This document shows, in pieces, positions 44,105 through 54,950 of a DNA stretch of 64,000 bases; position 1 is the first letter of the stretch, and each line of letters opens with the position of its first letter. The notes below the pieces were generated by a model. It saw only the letters and a program-made list of their open reading frames with translations. It was not told the DNA's origin and searched no databases. A program made the translations under genes and the position numbers. The stretch comes from Protopterus annectens (Eukaryota; Chordata; Ceratodontiformes; Protopteridae), in contig NC_056748.1 in assembly GCF_019279795.1 (NCBI RefSeq), positions 611,309,002 through 611,373,001 on the forward strand, written 5' to 3'.

Positions 44105-44526
44105 GCTTTAATGTTCACCCACTAGTAGAATACTGCAACACTGGAATAGGAGGACATAAGAAAGTTGTGTAAAAACTCACCATAACCATAGATGTCCTTC
44201 TCTTCCATATTGCAGTATTCTTTCCCTCCCACAATCCCCCCTTTTAACCTTGCATTTGCTCTACCCGGCTCATGGACAGGCTGTGTCCCTCAGGACTGGC
44301 TCCGTCTGGGGCTTTATTTTAGATTCTGAGGGCTGGTGCGTACAGATGTCACCTTTATGGCCCACATACGTGCCTCCACGTCAGATGTCCACACCAAGGG
44401 GACTGGAAAAGCTTTGGAAACCTGGCCAGACAAGCTGATCAGAAGAAGGGTAAACCCACTAGTAGACTACTGCAACATGGAAGAGAAGGACATCTATGGT
44501 TATGTTAGGCTTTTACACAACTTTCC
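44105..44526 (+). repeat. ICR and right ITR, DIRS family II remnant
   Basis: The ICR (about 44125-44220) contains actgcaacactggaatagg, then gttgtgtaaaaactcaccataaccatagatg and ccatattgcagtattc. The right ITR (about 44270-44526) ends with catggaagagaaggacatc, atggttatg and ttttacacaactttc, the complement of the ICR right half. Confidence 0.8.
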
Positions 44527-46002
44527 TTTCCGGCTGCAAAAAATTGGGATAGTCAAACATCGCAGGAAGACTAAAACACAAATGTTTGTCAAGGTATTAC
44601 AGAACTAAGGATTATTTTGCCTTGTATTCTTTTTTTAAATTGCCTTGAGTAAAACATAATGATTTCAGTGGAAGAAATCGTAAAGCAGAAAACATATTAA
44701 ATGTATGTCTGGCTCATTAGCTTTTTATCTCTCACATTTAACAATCCGATATCAGCTTGTACAGACCTTGCACTTGTTTTCCTGGGGAGACTCGTTTCTT
44801 CTATACATGTATCCTCCTCATTGACTTTTACCTATCCATTTGTCCCCAATAATGCCTCCTTTGTTAGCTGGTATCCACTTGTCCAACCACATTACTGCTC
44901 TCTCCAGTTTGGTGAGCTTTTCAAACAAATTCTGGATGTTGTTTTTTTTTTTTTTTTTGTGCAGCTTTGCACTTTAATTCTGTCTTTGAGGATTTAAATT
45001 TATTCTTAATTTGACAGTCTGTTTTACTCCATACCTGAAGGTGATTTATAACTTCGTCACCCTAGCTAATATGCACATTTTAGTGGGGTATTTCAGCCTT
45101 TCAGTTTTGTTTACAGACTGATGCAAACTGTAGTGCCCGTATTCTTTCAAATTCTTTCACTATAACCAGTGAAGCACAGTGACTGGGATATTACTTCATG
45201 GGACTTTTCCATACATGGAATATTTCAGCACATCATTCTTGTGTCCTTTTCCATGTGTGTGTTGTCTTTTTAAATCTTGAGCCCTATTTACTGTATAGAG
45301 TTCAGTTAGACCAGCCAGTAAGGTGACTACCCACATGTCTGTCATGTGTTGATTCCAGTGCTGTGGACTACATTAGCCCTACATTTGGTTGAAGCTTCAC
45401 AAACACCTCCTTTACAACTCTTATTTCTTTCCCATCCAGGTAATGCATCTGTAGACGGTGTAATGATGCCCATTTTCTTATCCATGCTATTTGCCCTATG
45501 ATTCTAAAGATATGGTGACTGACTGTAGGCACATATTTCAGTATACTGTAACTTTATCCCCCTAATAAGTTTTCTTTTCCTTTGGGTTATTTGCCACCTT
45601 ATGGAGATTCATAGCGTCCTGCCCAGCAATATCTTTTGTGCTTTCTTAGATGTGCCACTCAAGGACAGCAGGGAAATTTTTGATAGTTAGTTAGAATGAT
45701 GCATTTCTTTCCCCTTGCTGTTTCCTCAAGACCTCATCAGTCTGTCTGCTCCTGTTAGCATGGTCTAGAGTATTAATGTACTTAACTATGTCTAAAATTT
45801 TTTGCAGGTATATTTTTCTTGATTGTTTTACTTGCAGTCTGTTTGCATGCCATTTTATTTTGATTGTGTTACTAGAGTTTATATAGATTAGAGCAAAGGT
45901 AAACATGATGGAAAGCCCCTTTCCCTCAAATGATTTAATTGTGCTTTTAGACAGCTAACAGTTGAGTGGAACACTTTTTACAACTTGCTTATATTTTTCT
46001 AG
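44527..46002. other. End of the large ZFAND4 intron
   Basis: AT-rich with a poly-T (44942-44960) and no supported gene. It ends with a polypyrimidine-rich acceptor (atatttttctag, AG at 46001-46002). Confidence 0.65.
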
Positions 46003-46138
46003 ATGTGGAAACAACTTCTGTGCTGTTCATCGTTATGCAGAGACACACGACTGCACTTTTGATTACAAGGCAGCAGGGAGGAAATACCTGCAGGAAGCCA
46101 ACCCTGTCATTAGTGCACCAAAGCTTCCAAAAATATAG
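46003..46138 (+). CDS. ZFAND4: ZFAND4-like protein, terminal coding exon (second half of AN1 zinc finger)
   Basis: The first base completes the Arg codon begun at 6073-6074. The exon then reads CGNNFCAVHRYAETHDC, supplying C-x4-C-x2-H-x5-H-x-C, the remaining AN1 ligands, followed by TFDYKAAGRKYLQEANPV and SAPKLPKI with TAG at 46136-46138. Joined to 5957-6074, the finger is C-x2-C-x11-C-x-C-x4-C-x2-H-x5-H-x-C with no ligand missing. The ending SAPKLPKI directly after AGR-YLQEANP is what I recall for ZFAND4; ZFAND5 and ZFAND6 end differently. No stop, shift or missing base is seen, so the gene appears functional. Confidence 0.87.
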
Positions 46139-46735
46139 GGATTTCTAGTGTGACATGCAACTACTTCCTGCAGGAGTTGTGCAAATTTGTTATACATTTA
46201 TTTTACTCTGTTCCAAAATAGACTTTGCAAAGCAACAGGAACACGTTACATAATATTTATTAATAATGTGAACACTACTGTAGTTTGCATCTTTATTCCT
46301 TAATGAAATTTTACATAATTGTCGTTTTAAAGAATTTCCACCATACTGTCTTTCATTTATATTGCACGTGTCCCATATTTTATATTTGGTGTCGGTAACT
46401 CCACTAGACAAGTCTTCAAAGGATGCACTTTATGATTAACATTTGTGTTTAACCCATCAGGGATTTGTTACAAGGGCATGTTTTTCTCTGTGTTGCAGTG
46501 TTTTGTCTCTTCCTGTTCATTGCATTTGTTTTAAGTTATTTCACATTAAACAGGTTCTTGCACTTTTGGCCCAAATGTTTGTCAGAACACCTTTGGTGTC
46601 AGAGAATTGCTATAGGTAGGTGCACAATAGGATTTTTCATCCAGTTTTAAAAAAATCATGTCATCACTGAAACACATTATTTTAACTGAATATATTGTAC
46701 ATTTCTGAATAAAGGAATTTTCCCTTGTGTGCTAA
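46139..46735 (+). other. ZFAND4: Probable 3' UTR of the ZFAND4-like gene
   Basis: Follows the stop codon directly. A canonical AATAAA lies at 46708-46713 and a T/GT-rich stretch (ttttcccttgtgtgc) begins about 8 bases later, fitting cleavage near 46725-46735. A second AATAAA at 46819 is an alternative. Confidence 0.6.
46708..46713 (+). terminator. ZFAND4: Polyadenylation signal AATAAA
   Basis: Canonical hexamer about 570 bp after the stop codon, with a downstream GT-rich element. Confidence 0.55.
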
Positions 46736-47989
46736 TTTTATCTAAACATTTTGTGAATAACAGATTTTAAAAATTTTCAAGTTCTGTTTACCAAAACTGG
46801 GTGCAATTACCCACAATTAATAAATTTTTAATTGATTACTTTTAGTATTTTGTTATCTTTGAGAAGTATAATTTTGGATTTCTTAATGTTTTCTAATCAC
46901 ACAGGCTACCACTGAGACAGAAGGGCAAGTTTTTCCCCCCACAGAATGGGATACAGGACAAAGTTTTCCCGTAAGAAGTTTAAGAAAAGATGATATTGCC
47001 CTCCTCTTATCTTCTCAGTTCTCTTATTTTTGTGCTTTTTTTTTTTACTTCCCTTTTTATTGTCAAGGTGACCACCTGACGTACCTCTCAACTGTCCACT
47101 TTTTCGCAGAATATCCAGATTTTTGGCTCATATTTTTGGTCTGTTCTTCATAAATGTGCTTTTCTGAGAACTGAATTCATTAAATAATGACGGTTGTTTG
47201 AGTTTCAGACTTTACACTGTTAAGAAAATGCACTGTAACATAAGACCTTTTATTCTAGCAACATTCTAAGTTTATAACAACAGTATTAAAAATTGTCACT
47301 ATTTTTAGGACTTTGCCCCTCCATTATTTTTGGCTTTGTCCAGATTTTTTTTTGTGCTAAGAGGTTGAGAGCTATGCCACCTGGAGATGGCATTTCTAAC
47401 AGGATATAGTAGTTTGTCATAGAACACTGACAAAGTTCATTCAGTTGCATCCAGATGATTTCAGATTGATTTTTTTTTTTTTGGGAAGAGCCGTTTCGAT
47501 GATTTCATAGAGCTCCAGCTCACAGCACCCCAACAGAGAATGCCGTCTACTATTTCTTTATTACATACAGCTCATAAATCATGATGAGCATTGTTAGTCT
47601 CAAAAGTAAATTTACTGATAAAATTATATCTTGGCAGTAAGTTTAGTTATTTTCCAGAATAGGACAGCTACTGAGCCTACATAAAGGTAAATGTAACATG
47701 GCAGACTACAAAGACCAGCTTAAATACGTGAAACAAAGCAGTGGCCTGCTTAGATAACTTCTGGAATATTCTTTTCAGTTAGTTCTGTTACTCTAAACTG
47801 ACAGAAGAATAATGCAGTCTTCGTATGCTGTCAGCTCATTGGAATGGTCTCATACTGTGATAGTTTCCTGTAATTTAATGTGCAGTTGCACAGCACTTTT
47901 ATCAAAGGTTACAAGCCCATGGTAGCCTGTTTCTGTTTTCCTAGGCAACCATTGTTCTATAATTGACTTGAATAAGAAACCCCTAATAC
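46736..47989. other. Intergenic sequence
   Basis: No coding sequence recognised apart from a MITE-like stretch (47066-47400). Confidence 0.5.
47066..47400. mobile_element. Possible MITE with imperfect terminal inverted repeats
   Basis: The left end ccacctgacgtacctctcaac is imperfectly mirrored by the right end, whose complement is ccaggtggcatagctctcaac. The interior has no coding capacity. Two cagattttt-type segments also face each other. Confidence 0.4.
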
Positions 47990-48348
47990 TGCAACCATTC
48001 CTACCATTTTACCAACATTGGAGGATGCTTTCAAAGCTGCCTGTAATGCTTCTGACACCCCAGTCATCTGTTCCAAAGAAAGCAGTATAGAGTTTATCTA
48101 GTGAATGTCTGTATTCTCATATTGGAGCAGACTCTGCTGCTATCGTATACTACTGCTTTTGTTGCTAAAAAGCTGTCACCCACCCCAATCTATTGCCTGG
48201 GGATAAAGACTGCAAGTAGCTGGACAGGTAGGATAGGTGAATTTTTTCCCCACTCTAGCCTTTAGAATCCTTAATGACCATGGCTACATGTTGGAAGTAT
48301 AAGATGTGCCAATAGCCGGAGTGTTGTTTAGTGACTCCTAAATGTAGG
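47990..48348 (+). pseudogene. DIRS relic I, gag fragment left of element G
   Basis: Degenerate gag: TLEDAFKAACNASDTPVICS, then HPNLLPGDKDCK, stop, LDR, and RIFSPL, matching the family pattern PxPPDRDSRxLDRWGKKVYTSSTLALRSLN. It is not readable in one frame. Homology breaks at the left terminus of element G and resumes beyond 54454. Confidence 0.6.
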
Positions 48349-48512
48349 ATGTGAGTGTTCAATCTCGCCGTTTGTTCTTACACCTGGGTTCGGAGCCGAT
48401 CCTCGGCTCCGTGTCGGCCGCTTGACAAAGCTCTGCATCGAGAAGAAGCTCGAGACCAACCTAACTCCCACAATCCCCCTCTGCCTTTACCTCAGATCTA
48501 GTTTGCCGCTGC
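48349..48512 (+). repeat. Left inverted terminal repeat, DIRS copy G
   Basis: Complement of 54268-54453. It contains ggttcggagccgatcc and ctcggctccg, motifs also found through the gag gene. Confidence 0.93.
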
Positions 48513-48846
48513 AAAGATCGCATCATTTTGATGAGCTCGGACCACCTGAAAGCTAAGATTGATTATTTCTTATAATTCTTTCATTATTTTTTGTATACAG
48601 ATTTCTCAGATTGACTGTGTGTATGTGTGAGTAGTGTATCGAGGGTTTCTCGGTTCCGTATATAAATTTTATATACTTTTATATACTTTTTGAGTTTTCC
48701 CTCTGGGCCTACCCCACCCTTAACTGGATTTGACTATTGGATGTGACTTAAGTATCAGGATTTGACAAATATTACTGGCTTTGACTTTCTTTACTGGATT
48801 TGACATTTACTACTGGCTTGTCACTGTTTCTGGATTGGAATTTGTT

Positions 48847-51051
48847 ATGTCAGAAAAAGCTAAATCAGGCTTCAAACTGTGCCAATGTGGACAGAAGATG
48901 TCTGTCACAGACAATCATAGTTCCTGCGTCTACTGTCTTGGCCCTCTCCATCTACAGGAAGACTGCTGTATCTGTCATTCTTTCAGTGGAAGGGTCATGA
49001 CAGATAGGCGCAGGAAACTTATGGATAGGGGTCTTTTGAAGCCTGCATTCCAAGAGGCTCTGGATGCATCAGACCAGGCATCTAAATCCTCGAAGGAATC
49101 GAAGACGTCGGAGCCCAAGTCATCGGCTCCGAGCTCTTCATTCAAAGTTCGATCACCGGTTCCACAGACTTCGGGGCCGAGTGTTGAACTGTTGTCAGTT
49201 ACCGAGCCTCGAGTCTTGGAACCGGTGACGGAGCTTCCTCCTCCTGCACTTTTGAGGTCAGCTCAGTCTTCGATTCCTTCGACGCATTCTTCCAGGCCCC
49301 TCTCCGACACCGATGTAGACCGCGTGGTGCAGAAATTGATGGAGAATACAGCCTTGTCCAAACTCATCTCTGTCTCCTCCCAGTTGGTGTTGAGACTCGA
49401 AGGCCTTCCCTTATCTCCACCTGTTCCTCCTCCGAGGCCTCTCCAGTCTTCGGAGCCGGGAGAGGCTGACCTGGTGATTGTGGAGCCCTCTGTACCAGAG
49501 CCGTCCTTTTCTCGGTCGGTACTGTTCACCTCGACTCCGTTGGATCCAGTACCGGAGTCTTGGAGCCGAAGATCCATCCTTGGGTCCGGGACTGAGAGTC
49601 AGACCAATGTTTCGGTTCCGACGCTCCCTCTCGGGGTCTCTGCTCGGATCGACTCGGCTCCGTCCTCGGAGTCGATGCCTTCGGTGCATGTCTCGGGAAT
49701 TCCTCCGACTTCTTCGGAACCGGGGGATACCTCGACTCGGGACCCGGGGGCCTTCGAACTCATGAGGAAGGTGTTGTCTGTTCAGACAACCACTTAAGCA
49801 GAAACAGCTTCTCCTTCCCATAAAGGGCCGTTATCCTTCTCTGCACCCATGGCTACATCTAAGCGTCGAGCACCAGTGTCTCAGCCACCCCTAGAGGGTG
49901 CCCCTTCTTCCTCGGAGGCTTCTTCGGATGCCCCCCCCGAGGAAGTTCCGAGGAAAAGATTGTGTAAGAGGAGACACTTAGATTCTCCACAAGAATCATT
50001 GACATCGGACACGGACTTAGATGAGTCAGAAGGGTCCCCAAAGTCACCCTCGGAGGATGTCTCCTTTTCTGACATCCTGGAGATCCTAAAGCAGAGAGGT
50101 GATTGGCAATCCCTCCCCCCTTCTGAGGATGAGTCAGTCTTGCTGAAGGCATTCGGTGCTCGCCCTTCCTCCTCCTGGGTCACTCCGCCCTTCGATGAGT
50201 TAATGGAGCTGATTGCTCGAAGGGCGTGGGAGACACCTGACACTGTGGAGCCAGTCCCTAGAAAGCCTAATAAATTTATTACTGCCCCCCAAGATAAGGC
50301 TTATCTGACAAAGGGAGTGCCAGTGGACGCTATGGTGGTGGCAGCTGCCACGAAAAAGGAGATGTCGGAGTCTTCCTCATCTGTCCATCCGCCTAATAGA
50401 GATTCTAGGACTATGGACAGATATGGGAAGCGCATTTTTAGTTCAGCGGCTTTTTCTATGCGATCCCTGAACTATTTGACCCATTTTACACGGCTACAGA
50501 GGGATCTAATCAAAGAGTTGGGAGATACCCTCCAGGGTACTACAGATGCTGCTGTCTCAGAGAAGGTTACAGCACATCTTAATACCCTTACTTCTATTGT
50601 AAACTCGTCCATGAGGCTGATCTCATACGCAGCCGAAGGATCGAGTAGGGCAGCAGCTTCAGCGATTGCTCTTCGTAGGCAGTCCTGGATGCGCTTATGT
50701 TCATTTGCGGAAGCCTTCAAGTCTTCCTTTACTAACGCCCCATTTGATGGTGCCACTTTCTTTGGCCCTAAAGTAAAGGAGACCCTTACCCGGTGTGAGC
50801 AAGAGGGAAAGACTCTGTCTGCTGTCGGAGTCCGTTTTTCCACCCCATCCAGACCGTACCCCAAAGGGCAACGTGGTGGAAAAATGTGGTTTCAAAAACC
50901 CCAGGGTTCTTTTCCAGGCGCACAGGGTGATACCCCCTCCAGAGGCAGAGGAGGGGGTAGAGGTGGAAGACGTCACCCTGGCGGCAGAGGGGGTCCGCAA
51001 AACCAAGGTGACAGGGATACACTCCCCGGGAAACCTTTTCAGCACTCCTGA
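48847..51051 (+). pseudogene. DIRS gag-like protein, family III (copy G, one in-frame stop)
   Basis: ATG 48847 (MSEKAKSGFKLC) aligns with ATG 62184 of copy H. The N-terminal Cys/His module is CQCGQKMSVTDNHSSC, VYCLGPLHLQEDC, CICHSF. A Ser/Glu/Pro linker rich in SEP and SAP follows (residues about 75-315). TAA at 49795-49797 is the only interruption; the same frame continues with SPQESLTSDTDLDESEGSPK, SFSDILEILKQRGDW, PRKPNKFITAPQDKAYL, RTMDRYGKRIFSSAAFSMRS, LRRQSWMRLCSF and an RGG-rich end (RGRGGGRGGRRHPGGRGG) typical of RNA-binding tails. Without the stop it would be about 734 residues. A structural role is inferred. Confidence 0.9.
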
Positions 51052-52950
51052 GAGGAGGCCCAACTGTCCTGCTCTGGAGGCAGTCGGGGGTCGCTTAGCT
51101 TTATACCCTCAGGCCTGGCAAAATCTTACATCAGACAATTGGGTAAAAAGCGTTGTTACCAGAGGCTACAAAATTCCCTTCCTATTGCCCCCAATTCCAC
51201 AGAAAAGACTCCCAGATGTGCCGCCCCATCTGCGAGGCCCTGCAGCTACAGAGATTTCAAAGCTGCTAGAAAGAGTCATCCAACCAGTCCCAGCGGACCA
51301 AAGAGGATTCGGAACTTACTCAAGGTTCTTTTTAGTTCCAAAAAAGACAGGGGACTGGAGGCCAATTCTGGACCTAAGCAAACTCAATACCTTCATCAAG
51401 AAAGAAAAGTTCCGAATGGTCACGCTTCAATCGATCCTTCCATTTTTACAGAAGGACGACTGGATGTGCTCAATAGATCTAAAGGACGCATACTACCACA
51501 TTAAAATGGCCAGGGCATCCAGGGATCACTTGCGCTTCCGGCTGGGAGCCAGTCACTTTCAGTTTCGAGCCCTGCCCTTTGGTCTGACCTCAGCCCCAGG
51601 GTCTTCACCAAATGTATGGCAGTGGTAGCGTCTCACTTGAGACGCCTCGGATTCCAGGTGTTTCCGTATCTGGATGACTGGCTCATTTCTGCCACCACCG
51701 AGCGTCGACTGATTCAGGCCAGGGATTACACACTACAACTTTGTGTTCATCTCGGAATTTCCGTAAATTTCGAAAAATCTTTACTACAGCCATCACAGCA
51801 TATCTCATTCATAGGAGCAGAATTGGATACGCATTGCTTAATTCTAAGGCTTCCCCCAGAAAGGATAGCCTCCCTACAAAACAATATATCTCTTCTTCAT
51901 TCTTCCAGAAAATCCCCAGCGAAACTGGTTCTGAAGGTTTTGGGTCTCATGGCAGCTTCTCTCATTGCGATACCCTTGGGAAGACTGCACATGAGAGTTC
52001 TTCAATGGCTACTGTTTGCACAATGGTCGTTCCAAAAGTTACCCCTGACACACGAAATCTACATCACAAACATATGCAAATCGCACCTGGCTTGGTGGCT
52101 TCGGACTTGCAATCTCTCCAGCGGAAGACCATTTGTGCTACCCACTCCGACAGCAACGGTGACCACGGACGCTTCCCTGATAGGGTGGGGGGGCATCTTT
52201 CAGGGACAGACTGTCCAAGGCGAATGGACCAATTTAGAATACAATCTGCACATCAATGTTCTGGAGTTGAGGGCAGTGTTTCTAGCGTTGCAACACTTTG
52301 CTCCCCTTCTTCCTCTAGGGACAATTGCAGTCCAGACAGACAACATGTCTGTAGTCTGGTACATAAACAAGCAAGGGGGAACCAAGTCTTACCAACTATG
52401 CAGAGAGGCCATGAGAATCTGGCAATGGGTGGAGTCCACGGGTCGCTTTCTGATAGCAATGCACATCCCGGGGTTATCCAACGTCATAGCGGACAGGTTG
52501 AGCAGAGCCATCCTGTTACCTCACGAGTGGTCCCTCAAACAGTCAGTTGCGAAGGAGATTTTTCACAAGTGGGGCCAGCCTTCCTGCGATCTGTTTGCGT
52601 CTCCAATGAATGCCAAATGCAGAAGCTATTTTGCCCTATTACCCCCTCCAGGGGAAGTCCCAAGGGACGCTCTGGTTCACAATTGGCCCCCGGGTCTCCT
52701 GTACGCTTTTCCTCCTGTTCCCCTGATTTCAAAATTTCTACAGAAAGCCAGCAACCTGCAAAAGACAATTATCCTCATTGCCCCATTCTGGCCTCGTCAA
52801 ATATGGTTTCCCTTTCTTCTAGCACACCAAATGCGGGAACCCTGGATCCTGGACCCAGAGCCGGATCTACTGACCCACTCGTCAGGGGCTCCCCACCCGT
52901 CGCTTCTCTCCCTCAAACTAGCAGCTTGGCTGCTCAGCTTCCCTTCTTAG
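50795..52950 (+). pseudogene. DIRS reverse transcriptase / RNase H, family III (one frameshift)
   Basis: Frame +1 relative to gag, overlapping it by up to about 255 nt. Homology to other RTs begins around VGGRLALYPQAWQNL (about 51082). Motifs are FGTYSRFFLVPKKTGDWRPILDLSKLNTF, MCSIDLKDAYYHIKMA (palm Asp intact), HFQFRALPFGLTSAP. A single-base shift at about 51597 follows, then KCMAVVASHLRRLGFQVFPYLDDWLIS with YLDD at about 51667-51678. RNase H shows VTTDASLIGWGG (about 52159), the Glu in INVLELRAV, QTDNMSVVWYINKQGG (about 52335) and VIADRLSRA. It ends at TAG 52948-52950. Apart from the one shift all catalytic residues are present. Confidence 0.93.
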
Positions 52951-53978
52951 CCAGGTCTGATCTTCTATCTCCTGCAGTTCAAAATATCCTGGTGGCTTCT
53001 CATAAAGCATCCACTACAAGGATTTACACCAGTAAATGGAAGCGTTTTGTGCACTGGGCAACTACACAACAATTGGATCCCTTAGCAGCTCCTCTGAATA
53101 AGGTCTTGGAGTTTTTAACCGAATTGTTCCACCAAGGGGCTTCTCCTGCCACTTTGAAAGTGCAATTAGCTGCCATATAAAATTTTCATGTGGGAGAAAA
53201 TGGGGCGCCTATTATGGCTAACAGACTTTGTAAGGCCTTTCTAAAAGGATCTTTCCATATTAGACCACCAGTTAGAAATCCTACTTCACCTTGGAACTTG
53301 AACCTTCTTTTGTCACAGCTGATGCTACCACCTTTTGAACCAGCCTCTTCCTGTCCTTTAAAGTTTTTGTCATGGAAGACCCTTTTTCTGGTGGCTATCA
53401 CATCGGCTAGGCGGGTATCGGAGCTTCAAGCTCTTTCGGTCAACCATCCTTATTTGATTTTTCACCCTGACAGGGTATCCCTTCGCACTAATCCATCCTT
53501 TCTTCCCAAGGTTTGCTCCGTTAATAATATTAATCAGTCCATTGAACTGCCCACATTTTTCAAGAACCACTCCAATAAATTGGAATATATGTTACACAAG
53601 TTAGATGTTCATAGACAACTCAGATTTTACTTGGACAGAACAAAGGATCACAGGAAAACAGACCAGCTCTTTGTGGCCTTCTCAGACATCAAGATGGGTA
53701 TGGCAGTTACAAAACGACCCCTGTCCAAATGGCTTTCTGATTGTATTATTTTTGTTTATACTGCCTCTGAGCAAACTTTACCTGTCAAGCCCAAAGGGCA
53801 CTCTACAAGATCAGTATCTACATCCTTGGCTCATGCAGCTCGCCTGCCGTTAGACACTATTTGTGCGGCTGCCACTTGGTCTAAACCACATGCCTTCATT
53901 TCTCATTACAAAGTGGACAGGATTTCTAGGGACAGGGCAACCTTTGGTTCCACTGTGCTCAGGAACGTTCTCCCCTGA
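52845..53978 (+). pseudogene. DIRS tyrosine recombinase, family III (one in-frame stop)
   Basis: It overlaps the RT end in the -1 frame. The N-terminal domain is NILVASHKASTTRIYTSKWKRFVHW (about 52983-53057). TAA at 53178-53180 interrupts ...KVQLAAI, and the same frame continues with NFHVGENGAP. The catalytic domain has Arg in SARRVSELQAL (about 53403-53435), DRVSLRTNPSFLPK, HxxR in GHSTRSVSTS (about 53799-53828), the Trp in ATWSKPHAF and the Tyr in SHYKVDRIS (about 53904). The stop is at 53976-53978. One point change separates it from an open frame. Confidence 0.93.
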
Positions 53979-54009
53979 GTTCCTCAGGAACACGGAGCTA
54001 GGGACGCTA

Positions 54010-54113
54010 CCCAGGTGTAAGAACAAACGGCGAGATTGGACACTCACATATAGAAGTTATGTCCTTACCATAACGTTCCATGTGGAGTGTTCATCTCGCC
54101 TTTGTTCTTACAT
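54010..54113 (+). repeat. ICR of DIRS copy G
   Basis: aggtgtaagaacaaacggcg...cactcacat (complement of the left terminus) joins atagaagttatgtccttacc, ataacgttcc...cgcctttgttctta (complement of the right terminus). Confidence 0.92.
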
Positions 54114-54267
54114 TCCCACCCTCCCACCCGCAGGAAGAACGTCCAATTTAGGTGCCTGGTTTGTTTCTCCTGCTTCTGCCTTGAGCAGTTGTTGTGCTAT
54201 GTAAATAGGTTTTTCTTGTTTGGTATGAAAGTGTTATGCTCTCTTCTGTTCTCTGCTGGTTTGCTTG

Positions 54268-54453
54268 CAAACTAGATCTGAGGTAAAGGCAGAGGGGGAT
54301 TGTGGGAGTTAGGTTGGTCTCGAGCTTCTTCTCGATGCAGAGCTTTGTCAAGCGGCCGACATGGAGCCGAGGATCGGCTCCGAACCCAGGTGTAAGAACA
54401 AAGGCGAGATGAACACTCCACATGGAATGTTATGGTAAGGACATAACTTCTAT
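54268..54453 (-). repeat. Right inverted terminal repeat, DIRS copy G
   Basis: Inverse of 48349-48512, with an extra outer segment (ccacatggaatgttatggta) that the ICR also carries. Confidence 0.93.
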
Positions 54454-54950
54454 TTTTATGCGACTCAGATTTTCTAACCAGTTTCAAGTTGTAAACATGC
54501 CTTAAAAAGTATGTACGAGTATGCTGATACCGTTTCTGTGGCTTCTGCTTCAGCTACAGTCGTGATTAGTTTAATTTGTGTTTGTAATCAAAAGTTATCA
54601 GATGAGTTGAAAGTCGGAAATTGAGTTACCCCTTCGATACAGAGGTTTTAATTGGGCTTTGGTGCTGTGCAGATCCTCTAACAGTGTAATGAGAGGGGCA
54701 AATTAACGAACGGTGAATCTAGGATTTTTCAAGTTCCTGTGATCTTCCCTTCCAAACCCTGTACTCTGTTTAAAACATAAAAACAAGGGTGCAGACTAAT
54801 AACATGTAAGCACCCAAGAAGAAATGTCAGGCGACCAATACCAACCTCAAAAATGAGTCCCCTCAAAAAAAGGGGGTCAATTAGCAGTAATTGAATGACT
54901 GTGCCAAGAACCTATTAACCTTCCATTCCAACTCCTGCCCGAGGAGCTCT
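54454..54950 (+). pseudogene. DIRS relic I, gag continuation
   Basis: Reads KSMYEYADTVSVASASATVV and QKLSDELKVG (about 54510-54625), matching the gag block ASSRVAATGS...NLSDHVK of copy C. Stops are frequent afterwards. This continues the gag text that ends at 48348. Confidence 0.6.

Larger units (their letters stand above)
42906..44526 (+). mobile_element. DIRS remnant, family II (internally deleted)
   Basis: It has the RT second half, RNase H, a recombinase C-terminus, an ICR and a right ITR. The recombinase N-terminal two thirds are deleted at about 43860. The 5' half is missing, and a PLE abuts it at about 42900. Confidence 0.88.
48349..54453 (+). mobile_element. DIRS retrotransposon, family III, copy G (best-preserved element)
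   Basis: Complete: left ITR, gag, RT/RNase H, recombinase, ICR and right ITR. The ITRs differ at about 1 position over roughly 130 bp. It is 6.1 kb long. Only one stop in gag, one shift in RT and one stop in the recombinase are seen. It is inserted in older relic I. Confidence 0.95.

Noticed and set aside
44336..44608. 90-residue ORF after the family II recombinase
   Set aside because: It lies in the right ITR and flank, with no protein-like conservation.
49411..49821. 136-residue Arg-rich ORF on the - strand
   Set aside because: It is the antisense shadow of the family III gag linker, whose TCGGAGCCGA words keep several frames open.
51741..52840. Long + strand frame overlapping the RT of element G
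   Set aside because: Only its end from about 52845 matches the recombinase; the earlier part is an out-of-frame reading of RT/RNase H.
17435..54453. A fully functional autonomous element
   Set aside because: C and G come closest, but each has at least one stop or shift in every gene.
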